DNA of 64,000 nucleotides, from positions 1 through 64,000 of the forward strand of contig JANQPF010000001.1 in NCBI GenBank assembly GCA_028285415.1, given 5' to 3'. Each line of letters begins with the position of its first letter. The first letter of the stretch is position 1. The DNA comes from Pseudomonadales bacterium. GTDB taxonomy: Bacteria > Pseudomonadota > Gammaproteobacteria > Pseudomonadales > Azotimanducaceae. The notes under the pieces are model-generated. The model had not been told where the DNA came from, did not search any database, and worked only from the letters and a program-made list of their open reading frames with translations. The translations under genes were made by a program, and so were the position numbers. This document shows positions 1-7,628 of this stretch, in pieces.

Positions 1-142
1 CGGATGTTGTGTTTGGCTGCCTGATAGTATCAGGCTCAAGGATGTCGAATTTGGCGTCATCATGTTCACCCGAAGAGCCGCAGACCGGACTCGTTTGGAG
101 CAACGAGAAAAAAGTTAGTCCGACGACGAAAGCACGATTCAC
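1..142 (-). CDS. Putative exported protein, N-terminal part only (runs off left edge)
   Basis: Reading leftward from a GTG at 142, the frame stays open to the window edge for 47 codons. The start follows an AGGTGG ribosome-binding-like sequence with a 4-nt spacer. The predicted N-terminus (MNRAFVVGLTFFSLLQ...) has one positive residue and a hydrophobic core, as in a Sec signal peptide, followed by a polar acidic stretch. No domain can be identified from so little sequence. The call rests on the open frame, the plausible ribosome-binding site and the signal-peptide shape; a chance open frame is possible. Confidence 0.4.
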   Translation of the reverse strand, partial: MNRAFVVGLTFFSLLQTSPVCGSSGEHDDAKFDILEPDTIRQPNTTS

Positions 143-354
143 TTGGCCACCTAGTATTTGCTCGTGAGTGTTCTTTCTTGTCGATGAACAACTAGGAAAA
201 GTTCTTGGTTTTAAATCATCGACGCTGCGTCGCGTTCGAGGAATCTGTTGGCATCCTAACGGCCGCTGTTGGCCGGAAACGGTCATTCCGATCGGATAAC
301 TAGTTCGGCTCTTTCCGCTTTCCGCTCCTTAACGGCCATTTGCCGTTTGGCGCT

Positions 355-2211
355 TCAAAACTGCCAGCCAAGCAGATTCCAATGCGCGACAAGAGATAGA
401 AACAATAGCGCCGCACCGACGTTTGTTGTGTACCAGAGCTTTAGAATCACGGAATGGTCTTGGCTCCTCCAAAAAGTGAATGCGAAGTACACGCAGAGGA
501 TAGTCAAAAACGCGGCCAAAACCGGGAGAAGCAAGGCGTAGTACACCGTATTCGGGACACCAAATATGAGGTTTCCGGCAGAAGAAAGGGCGACAGTGAA
601 CGCCGCGGCAAATCCGATCACGGATAGATTGCCAGCCAGCATTGTCGCATTCGCCAGCCTTTGAGAGCCGCATCTTCTCAGAGACTTTCTTGGTCGGAGC
701 AAAGTTACTAGAACACCGAGAACACAAACAAGAACGGCAGCTAACGAAAGTGCGAGTTGGGAGTAAGGCAGCGTAAGTACACTTTGTTTGTCAGCGGCAC
801 CCGCACCAAACAGAGCATGCGTAACGCTCCCGGATCCGTTTGTTTTAAACAGCACGTTTTCGAATCCACCGATCTCCTGGAATAGGTAGGGTTCAACTTC
901 GCGGTATCTCCGGGGACCAAGTGCGATCACCCCGTCGCCGGCAATCGCGAAGTCCAGCGTGCCGAACGACCCTATTTTCTCAAACTTGGTGTACGAGCGT
1001 CTGAGATCACGATAAGAACCCTCGATTTCCTCTGCCCTCGATTCAAAACCGTCGATTGCCTGGTCGTCGTGCTCGCGATTTGGCTCAAGCAGGTACTCCA
1101 GTACTGCGATCGAAAGCGCTCTGGGGATCGCCGATGCTTGTGCAGCGTTGAACGAGATGAAAAAACCAAGCTTCAGTTCTGGGATAAGAAACAACCAGGA
1201 ATGAAAGACAGTAGTGCCACCTGAATGCCAGAGAACGCGCTGTTTGCCGGCATAGAGCTCCCAAAAACCATGCGCATTGCCTTCCAGCTGTTCATTGTGG
1301 GTGAACAACTGCTGATGCATCCTTTGAACCGTCGGAGCCTCGAGAATTCGGCTCGAAGCTTTCCCCGGTAGGGCTCCGCCGTTGAGGTGTGCAAGCATGA
1401 ACATCGCCATATCTGCCGCAGTCGTCGTCATACTCCCTGACGGACCGACGTTGTGAAGATACTCGAATCCAACAGGGTTGAGCGCTGTGTCGTACCCACG
1501 CGCCATCTCCCATTCCCGAGGGATAGGCTCACTGAACGTCGAGTGTTTCATTCCTAAAGGCGCAAATACTTGCTGTTCGATGTAACGGTCGAACGCTACC
1601 CCAGAGACGTTTTCTACGATCAAGCCAGCAAGGTTGGTGCTGTAGTTTGAATACGCGATGTATTTACCAGGCGGGCGAATGCGCTTGGGCTGATTGGCTG
1701 CTAAGAATTGACTGAGCGGCACCAGTTGAGTTTCTGACCTGGCATACGTTCCGATAAGTGCGTCTTCGAATCCCGCCGTGTGCGTCATGAGATGCCGGAT
1801 CGATATCGGTTCGTCAAATCTCGTTGGGATCTGAAATTGAGCGATGTGCTGGTCGACGTCGTCGTTCAGCTTGATCTGGCCGTCTTCGACCAGTTGCATG
1901 ATCGCCGTCCAGGTAAACAACTTAGAAATCGATCCTGGCCGAAAAAGCGTATTTGCTGCATCAACAAGGTTTTTCTTCTCTAGATCGCTGTGTCCATATC
2001 CCTTCAACAAAACAACTTGGTCTTCAAACACCACAGACACCGTTGCACCAGCTAATTGGTGTTTTGGAAAATAAGCTTCCATCTGTGAGTCAAGGAAAAG
2101 CTCCAGACCCTTGAGGTTTGCCGCCAGCGAATCTTCTTCCGCGTGAGCTGAGAACGAGCAGGTCATTACAACCACCATCCATGCGATCCAGCACCGGGTA
2201 TCGGCAGTCAC
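355..2211 (-). CDS. Exported serine hydrolase (class C beta-lactamase / family VIII esterase fold) with C-terminal membrane domain
   Basis: 618 residues. Residues 1-24 form a signal peptide. Residues about 35-370 are a beta-lactamase-fold domain with the catalytic SxxK (Ser94-Ile-Ser-Lys97), a YSN tyrosine motif near residue 190 and a HSGG motif in place of KTG. The last 140 residues contain about four hydrophobic segments, so the catalytic domain probably faces the periplasm while tethered to the inner membrane. Family members are peptidases, esterases or beta-lactamases; the substrate cannot be read from sequence. The start codon overlaps the stop of the upstream TetR gene by 4 bp, so the two are co-transcribed and probably co-regulated. 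Confidence 0.88.
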   Translation of the reverse strand: MTADTRCWIAWMVVVMTCSFSAHAEEDSLAANLKGLELFLDSQMEAYFPKHQLAGATVSVVFEDQVVLLKGYGHSDLEKKNLVDAANTLFRPGSISKLFTWTAIMQLVEDGQIKLNDDVDQHIAQFQIPTRFDEPISIRHLMTHTAGFEDALIGTYARSETQLVPLSQFLAANQPKRIRPPGKYIAYSNYSTNLAGLIVENVSGVAFDRYIEQQVFAPLGMKHSTFSEPIPREWEMARGYDTALNPVGFEYLHNVGPSGSMTTTAADMAMFMLAHLNGGALPGKASSRILEAPTVQRMHQQLFTHNEQLEGNAHGFWELYAGKQRVLWHSGGTTVFHSWLFLIPELKLGFFISFNAAQASAIPRALSIAVLEYLLEPNREHDDQAIDGFESRAEEIEGSYRDLRRSYTKFEKIGSFGTLDFAIAGDGVIALGPRRYREVEPYLFQEIGGFENVLFKTNGSGSVTHALFGAGAADKQSVLTLPYSQLALSLAAVLVCVLGVLVTLLRPRKSLRRCGSQRLANATMLAGNLSVIGFAAAFTVALSSAGNLIFGVPNTVYYALLLPVLAAFLTILCVYFAFTFWRSQDHSVILKLWYTTNVGAALLFLSLVAHWNLLGWQF

Positions 2212-2813
2212 TTTTTTCCACCTTTTGGTGCAACGGCGGTCAGGAACAGATCGACAAAGCGATGCATCCGATCTTCAAATTGTGACTCGGTGAAATTTGG
2301 GCCGATTGCATTTCGCTGACCATCTGCCCCAAAAACCAGGATTCCTGCAGCGTTCTTAGCGGTAAGCCCAGATGCCTTTAAGTTGATGAGTCCATCAGAA
2401 TTCGCACGCTTGAGGAGGCTCGCGACTCGCTTCAAGTATTGTTGCGAATAGTCAGCCAGTATGTCTCCACTCAGTTGTTTGGCGATCCTCTCCATTTCGC
2501 TGGCATGTGGCGTTTCTTGGAGTAGTCGACTCATGAAACCTATCCGGGAGTCTATGACCTTGTGAAGCTTCTCCTCAAAAGACAGTGTGTCGTTCTTGAG
2601 GAGTTCGTCAGTCAGATCCAACGATTGCTGGTGAGGAATCAGGACGAACTCGCGATAAAGATCTTCTTTGTTCGAGAAGTACTGATAGAGCGATGCCCTG
2701 GAGATACCAGCAAGACGCGCAATATCAACCATGCTTGTTTTGGCATAGCCAAACTTAGCGAAGGCTAGGTTCGCGCCTGCGTGAATTTTGTCGCGTTGAT
2801 CTTGCTTACTCAT
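2208..2813 (-). CDS. TetR/AcrR family transcriptional regulator
   Basis: 201 residues. An N-terminal helix-turn-helix (about residues 25-55, IARLAGISRASLYQYFSNKEDLY) is typical of TetR proteins; the rest is a helical ligand-binding and dimerisation domain with no recognisable specificity. It precedes and overlaps the serine hydrolase gene by 4 bp, which makes that gene its likely target along with its own promoter. An inverted repeat just upstream of the ATG is a candidate operator. Confidence 0.9.
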   Translation of the reverse strand: MSKQDQRDKIHAGANLAFAKFGYAKTSMVDIARLAGISRASLYQYFSNKEDLYREFVLIPHQQSLDLTDELLKNDTLSFEEKLHKVIDSRIGFMSRLLQETPHASEMERIAKQLSGDILADYSQQYLKRVASLLKRANSDGLINLKASGLTAKNAAGILVFGADGQRNAIGPNFTESQFEDRMHRFVDLFLTAVAPKGGKK

Positions 2814-2818
2814 GTAGA

Positions 2819-2835
2819 CATTTAAACAGTAAATG
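2819..2835. promoter_or_regulatory. Candidate TetR operator (CATTTA-N5-TAAATG)
   Basis: A perfect 6-bp inverted repeat with a 5-bp spacer lies 6 bp upstream of the TetR start codon. Position and symmetry fit autoregulation by a TetR dimer, but the arms are short and AT-rich, so chance is possible. Confidence 0.4.
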
Positions 2836-2971
2836 CCTATTTAGTCGATCACGTTTGCTAGGCAAACGAATGTTCCTAGTGGCCGGGAGCTGGCACTCAG
2901 GGAGTACCGCGTTAGAGCCTTAATCCGCTCCATAGCTCCACAAAGGACGGATGTTCGAACCAACCTCTGAT

Positions 2972-4069
2972 CTATCGAAGCGCCACATGTACCTCCGAAC
3001 AACCCCTGAACATCAACGACTTCCTCCGTTTGAATGAACGCACATCGAACGAAGGAAACACGCTCAGCGCAACTTCGGTTTCAAGTCGTGCCAAAGGTGC
3101 ACCGAGACAGTGGTGAATCCCTCTGCCGAAAGATAGGTGGGAGCCGGCAGCATCGTGGTCATGGTTTGCAGCGCCAATCAACAACAAGACCTGGCTTCCT
3201 GCTTTAATTGTTGAGCCCGCAATCTCCACGTCTTCAAGCGCCCATCTTCTGACTGACTGAGATGGGGGGTCGAGGCGTAGTGTGTCCTCTACGAATTCTG
3301 GAATTCTTTCTCGATCATCTTCCTTAAATCGCAAAAGTGCATTTCCAATAAGGTCGGTTGTCGTGAAATTTCCAGCACCGACCAGGAGACAGCACATATC
3401 CACAACTTCATCTTCGCTGGCGTCTGCGTCTACGAGCCGGGACACAAGGTCGTCTCGGCGGGTCTGTTGACGATCTCTAACGATCTCGCGCATACAACTG
3501 CGCATAGCGCCGTCAGCCTCGACCACCCGTCGCCACTGTTCCTCTGTCGGCAACGGATACCCTTGCAGCAGCAGCGTATCCGTCCAGCGCTTGAATTCAG
3601 CATGACGATCTGAGTCGATGCCCATGAACTCTGCGATAGCTATTGTGGGGAGAGGGCTCGCGAAACTCGAGATGGCATCGAACTCGCGAGGTAGTTGCTC
3701 GACCAGGGTTCCCGCGATCGCCTCAACTCTCGGACGAAAGGCCGCAACAGAGCTGGGGGTGAATGCTCGATTTACCAGACCTCGTAGCCTCGCGTGTTCG
3801 GGATCATCGAGATTCATCAGATCGGGTGCGCGCCGCGTAACCGGATTGTCGGCGCGTGGGTCGCGCAGCTGTCCAACCTTCCGAGGGTCGACCGACAATC
3901 GTTTGTCCTTGAGTAGTGCTTCAACCTCGGCATAGCCGCTGACTGTGAACGAGGTCCCGTCGTAATGAACCCGTGCAGCTTCGCGCAGTTTTGCGTAGAC
4001 ACCGTACGGGTCTCGCTCAAATTCCGGGTCGAAGGGAGTCAGTTGAATGCCTTCCGGTGTATCGCTCAT
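2972..4069 (-). CDS. Cytochrome P450, short variant with altered ExxR motif
   Basis: 365 residues against about 400 for soluble bacterial P450s. The haem-binding loop FGRGIHHCLGAPLARLE is intact (Cys321) and helix I reads GAGNFTTTD, so it is clearly a P450. Two regions are short: between helix I and helix K roughly 12 residues are missing, and the meander before the haem loop (normally containing FPDPDRFD) is reduced to HDHDAAGSH. The K-helix reads E-D-T-L-R, putting Asp262 where the near-invariant Glu of ExxR should be. A strong ribosome-binding site (AAGGAG, 6-nt spacer) supports the ATG. No ferredoxin or reductase gene is adjacent. It may be an active compact monooxygenase or a decaying gene. 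Confidence 0.9.
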   Translation of the reverse strand: MSDTPEGIQLTPFDPEFERDPYGVYAKLREAARVHYDGTSFTVSGYAEVEALLKDKRLSVDPRKVGQLRDPRADNPVTRRAPDLMNLDDPEHARLRGLVNRAFTPSSVAAFRPRVEAIAGTLVEQLPREFDAISSFASPLPTIAIAEFMGIDSDRHAEFKRWTDTLLLQGYPLPTEEQWRRVVEADGAMRSCMREIVRDRQQTRRDDLVSRLVDADASEDEVVDMCCLLVGAGNFTTTDLIGNALLRFKEDDRERIPEFVEDTLRLDPPSQSVRRWALEDVEIAGSTIKAGSQVLLLIGAANHDHDAAGSHLSFGRGIHHCLGAPLARLETEVALSVFPSFDVRSFKRRKSLMFRGCSEVHVALR

Positions 4070-4244
4070 GCGCCGCTCCTTTTTCGAGGTCGCGCATCCT
4101 ATCGGTGATCAGACCAAGTTTTCAGTCTTGTATTTTTAGCGGGTCTGATTCGGCGTAGCGGTCGAGGTTAGCGCCCGCTAACGACTGGCGCTTCAGGGCG
4201 TGCGGAGACGGTGTCCGGTCTTCCGATACAAGGCAGTGAATGTT

Positions 4245-4844
4245 TCAGGCGAGGAAGCCCAACGCCGCCAGCTCAGCCCGCACGGCGTCATACCCCACCG
4301 TGTGATAGGCGTTCAGATCGCAGGAACGTGCTGCTTCGACGTTTGCCGCGGCGTCGTCGAAGAAGTGGACGGCCGTCGCTGCCACGCCAATGTCGTTGAG
4401 CACGTGATCGAACGCGTTTCGCTCGGGCTTGATGCACTTAATGAGGTGCGACGAGTACGCAAAGTCGAAGTGAGCGGTCACGGCCTCCGTCCAATGGGCC
4501 TCGTTTGAGTTACTCAAGCAGGCGACGGTGTGATGCTCTCGCAGTTGAGCAAGCATTAGTTCGACGCCTGCGTAAAACCCCTTCGGCCAATGTTTGAACT
4601 GATCGAGAAATTGCTGCGGTGAAAGATCCAGGTCAAATTCGCTGACGATGCTTCGCGAGAATTCGTCCACCGAACACTCTCCAAGCTCGAACTGTTTGGC
4701 AACCGGATTCCGTAACCAGACGTCAATCAATTCTGCCTCCGTCTGATCTGTGCCCGTCAGTCGTTTGAGCTCCGCAAACATCTGGTTTTCGATGAGCACA
4801 CCGCCCAGGTCGAACAGGAGAACGGCGTCTGAATTCCTCGTCAT
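4245..4844 (-). CDS. HAD-superfamily hydrolase (YihX-like subfamily)
   Basis: About 199 residues from the ATG at 4844, which begins MTRNSDAVLLFDLGGVL and places the catalytic FDLGGVL motif at the normal distance from the N-terminus; a longer open frame to 4886 adds only an atypical basic leader. A helical cap follows, then motif II (CLSNSNEAHW), the motif III Lys around IKCIKPE, and motif IV (VHFFDDAAANVEAA). This subfamily includes sugar-phosphate phosphatases such as YihX. The substrate is unknown. The gene is downstream of the secreted CopC/DJ-1 fusion on the same strand with a gap of 45 bp, so they may share a transcript. Confidence 0.85.
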   Translation of the reverse strand: MTRNSDAVLLFDLGGVLIENQMFAELKRLTGTDQTEAELIDVWLRNPVAKQFELGECSVDEFSRSIVSEFDLDLSPQQFLDQFKHWPKGFYAGVELMLAQLREHHTVACLSNSNEAHWTEAVTAHFDFAYSSHLIKCIKPERNAFDHVLNDIGVAATAVHFFDDAAANVEAARSCDLNAYHTVGYDAVRAELAALGFLA

Positions 4845-4889
4845 GGCTAGTCTCCGCTGTCGTTCTGCGTGATGTTCAAACCCCATTCC

Positions 4890-5948
4890 CTATTGGGAGA
4901 CAAATCGATCTCGCATCACGTCCACGTAATCAATGGCGCTGTTGGCATAGCGAACAAAGGGATCCCTGTCCGGGTTCTCATTCCACTCGTACTCCGTTGA
5001 TGCGGCGATCATTCGCGCTGCGTCAATTCCGAAGAACCGGGCGACCACGGCGAGGCTCATGTCTATGCCCGCTGACACGCCGGACGACGTAAAGAAACGA
5101 CCGCTCTCTACCCATCGTGCTTCCAACTGCCAATCTGCCTCCCCCTGGCTGGTGATGTAGTCGAAGAACACTTTGTTCCCCGTCGCCTGGACCCCTTTCA
5201 AGAGCCCGGCTTTGGCGTACAGCGCAGATCCCGTACATACGGAGGTGGCAACGGCCACTTCGCCTGCTGCGCGTTGTAAGTATTCAATCATTCTGGGGTT
5301 GTCGACTTCGACCAGCGTGCCGATGCCGCCCGGCACCATCAGAACGTCAAGCTCAGGCGCATCTGCAAAATCGTATTGAGCCATCAACATTGGCGCGTGT
5401 GCTTTGGGGTAGCTGGTCGTGGTCAGCGCAATCGGACGTTTTTCTTCGGCAATCAGGTGCACGCGGATGTTCTCCGGACCTGCGTTCATCCACATCTCGA
5501 GCGGACCGAAGACATCCAGAGGTTCCGCGCCGTCGTAGAGAACAACGCCGATGTCCAGTGGCGGCGTCCATTTATCCTCGACCTGACCTTCCGGTCTTTG
5601 CAGGGCAAACGGCACCTCGCCGCTCTGCGCCCCCCATTGCCAACGCAGCGTATACGTTCCGTCAGGCAGGGGTTCGCGAAGCATACCCATCAGGTCCTGC
5701 TCGCCCATGGTATGAACGTAGCTCACTTCGTATTCGGCACCTGTTCCCTCGATGACCATGTGCCACGCTTCGGACGCAGGTACGTGATCGAACCAGATGC
5801 GCACGGACTTGGGTGATTCCGTGAGCGTCGAGCCCTTATCCGGCGTGCTCTTCACCACGGTCATCGTCGGCACGTTGCTCTGTGCTATCCCCGTTTCGGC
5901 GAACAAACACAAAGCGAATGCAATGCTCAACCGTGAAATGACTGCCAT
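4890..5948 (-). CDS. Exported CopC-like domain fused to a DJ-1/PfpI (GATase1-like) domain
   Basis: 352 residues. Signal peptide about 1-22. Residues about 25-115 resemble CopC: a STPDKGSTLTESP opening, a WFDHVPA strand and a closing LPDGTYTLRWQW segment. The N-terminal His that coordinates copper in CopC is not seen, so copper binding is doubtful. Residues about 130-330 are a DJ-1/PfpI domain, with the nucleophile elbow in ATSVCTGSALYAKAG and a preceding VPGGIGT loop. DJ-1/PfpI proteins are usually cytoplasmic and often act as glyoxalases, isonitrile hydratases or chaperones; an exported version fused to a CopC-like module is unusual. Enzymatic role unknown. Confidence 0.85.
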   Translation of the reverse strand: MAVISRLSIAFALCLFAETGIAQSNVPTMTVVKSTPDKGSTLTESPKSVRIWFDHVPASEAWHMVIEGTGAEYEVSYVHTMGEQDLMGMLREPLPDGTYTLRWQWGAQSGEVPFALQRPEGQVEDKWTPPLDIGVVLYDGAEPLDVFGPLEMWMNAGPENIRVHLIAEEKRPIALTTTSYPKAHAPMLMAQYDFADAPELDVLMVPGGIGTLVEVDNPRMIEYLQRAAGEVAVATSVCTGSALYAKAGLLKGVQATGNKVFFDYITSQGEADWQLEARWVESGRFFTSSGVSAGIDMSLAVVARFFGIDAARMIAASTEYEWNENPDRDPFVRYANSAIDYVDVMRDRFVSQ

Positions 5949-6044
5949 AGCTCGACTCCTACAACTGAGAAACAGAAAGCCGGTGATCTTAGCGCGTTCT
6001 CATGTTCAGGTGTTGACCACATGAACTTCGCGGAATTTCGGGAG

Positions 6045-6725
6045 TTACAAAGACTGATTGATCCGATATCCGAGGCCGCGCACTGTCTCAATAAACGGTG
6101 GCCCGTCCGGACCGGAGAGCTTCTTGCGCAGCTTGCTGATGTAGACGTCGACGACGTTGGTCAAGGGATCCATGTCGATCCCCCAGATATTGTTCAGAAT
6201 CCGCTCGCGACTGAACAGTCGATCAGGGTCCGACATCAGCAGTTCGAGCACCGCAAGCTCCTTTGCCGTGAACTCGATCGGGCTGCCCTTGAAGGAAACG
6301 GACATCGTGCGGAGGTCGAAAGCGACGTCTCCCGCCGTCAGGGTGAAGGCGCTGTTTGCCGTGCCCTGCGCACGTCGCCCAACCGCATCAAGACGCGCGA
6401 GCAACTCGTCGAGATCAAAGGGCTTGGTCACGTAGTCGTCAGCGCCCATGCGCAATCCGCGGACGATGTCTTCGGCGGTATCCAGTGCGGTGAGCATGAC
6501 AATCGGCACCTCAACGCGACGCATACGCAGTGCCTGACACACTTCCAGGCCCGACAGTCCAGGTAGCATGAGATCGAGCAGAATCAGGTCGAAGTCGGCG
6601 TTGTCGGCAAGTTCTAACGCTGATTTCCCATCACCGGTGCAGACGGTCGAATAACCCTCGGACTTCAGTGCCCGCTGCAGGAAGTCAGCAATGCGCGGGT
6701 CATCATCAACGATCAAAACTCTCAT
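6045..6725 (-). CDS. OmpR/PhoB-family response regulator, orphan
   Basis: 226 residues. Receiver domain 1-115 with acidic residues Asp7-Asp9, phosphoacceptor Asp51 (LILLDLMLPG) and the conserved Lys in YVTKPF. A winged-helix DNA-binding domain covers about 130-226 (FTAKELAVLELLM, RVLGRE-like SRERILNNIW, and NVVDVYISKLRKKL). No sensor kinase lies next to it, so its partner must be elsewhere. The neighbours are a GFA protein upstream on the same strand and the CopC/DJ-1 fusion downstream on the same strand; either could be a target but nothing shows it. Confidence 0.94.
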   Translation of the reverse strand: MRVLIVDDDPRIADFLQRALKSEGYSTVCTGDGKSALELADNADFDLILLDLMLPGLSGLEVCQALRMRRVEVPIVMLTALDTAEDIVRGLRMGADDYVTKPFDLDELLARLDAVGRRAQGTANSAFTLTAGDVAFDLRTMSVSFKGSPIEFTAKELAVLELLMSDPDRLFSRERILNNIWGIDMDPLTNVVDVYISKLRKKLSGPDGPPFIETVRGLGYRINQSL

Positions 6726-6753
6726 GTGACTTGCTCCAAAACCACGACTTACC

Positions 6754-7152
6754 CTAGATTTCCTCGTGGCAGGGTATGTCCGATGGGAGTGCTACCCAAG
6801 GCTGCTTTCTCTTTACCCAATAATGACCGTCCGGTGTCAGCGCCCGTGTGTCATCTAACGTGCCCGCCTTGATCGACATGAGCGAGCGGGTTCGGTTGTA
6901 GATGCGCACCCCGCATTCCGGACAGAATGCACAGGTTTTTTCGCGACCGCTGTTGGCTCTGGTCTTGAACGTCTTCAACGTCCCCTGGGTCAGCGAGAAG
7001 GCGTCAGGATCGATCACCAGACTCATGCCAAAGGCGCTTCCGGATTGCCGCTGACAGTCCAGGCAGTGGCAGATGTTCAATCGATGGACCTTCCCGCTGA
7101 CGACGTACTTTGCGGCGCCGCACTGGCATTGTCCTGTTAGCGTCTGTTTCAT
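6754..7152 (-). CDS. GFA / CENP-V family zinc-binding protein
   Basis: 132 residues from the ATG at 7152 (MKQTLTGQCQCGAAKY). The family signature of paired cysteines is present: CQCGA, then CHCLDCQRQSG, then CAFCPECGVRIYNR. These bind two zinc ions in the Mss4-like fold. The family is named after glutathione-dependent formaldehyde-activating enzyme, but most members have no proven catalytic role. An in-frame extension to 7350 lacks family similarity, so I use the internal start. Confidence 0.88.
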   Translation of the reverse strand: MKQTLTGQCQCGAAKYVVSGKVHRLNICHCLDCQRQSGSAFGMSLVIDPDAFSLTQGTLKTFKTRANSGREKTCAFCPECGVRIYNRTRSLMSIKAGTLDDTRALTPDGHYWVKRKQPWVALPSDIPCHEEI

Positions 7153-7628
7153 GGCTGTGATTCGATCGTCTTGATGTTGGTTAGCATACAGACATTTATC
7201 TGGTTGCTCGGGAAGAGGTAGCAGCCTGCAATCAAAGGAAGCGATATGATCCGCAAGCTTTTTACCGCCTGCTTCGGCAGAGAGGCAAACTCGTTCTCGC
7301 CGATACCCACAGGGCTCGAGCTCTTTTGTCGCTCTGATCGTGAACTCCACCCAGCACTTTCACGCCGGTTTCGGTGCCATGGCACGGGACGTGCTTTATA
7401 CCGCAACGGACGGTACAGACTCCATGGACTACGCCAATCTCCCTCACGAGCACGTGAATGCACCGCTTTGGCCGAAAGTGTCTGGCCCTCACAACGAAAC
7501 ATAGCACCTCGGGGAAGCGCCGGTATCGTTAAACTAGCGCCGTTTGCGCTGTCAGCCAGATGGAGCAGCAAACTGCCGTAATCGTCGATAGACTGACGGT
7601 CTCAAACAAAGCAACGTCAAGCTGAAGC
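7153..7628. other. Intergenic region between GFA gene and Ser/Thr kinase; possible coding remnant
   Basis: No complete gene is supported here. On the plus strand about 7330-7504 one frame reads like real protein (a run including NSTQHFHAGFGAM, then YTATDGTDSMDYAN and ending GPHNET before TAG), with balanced residue use and no obvious start. It may be the 3' remnant of a lost gene. I do not recognise the family. Confidence 0.3.
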
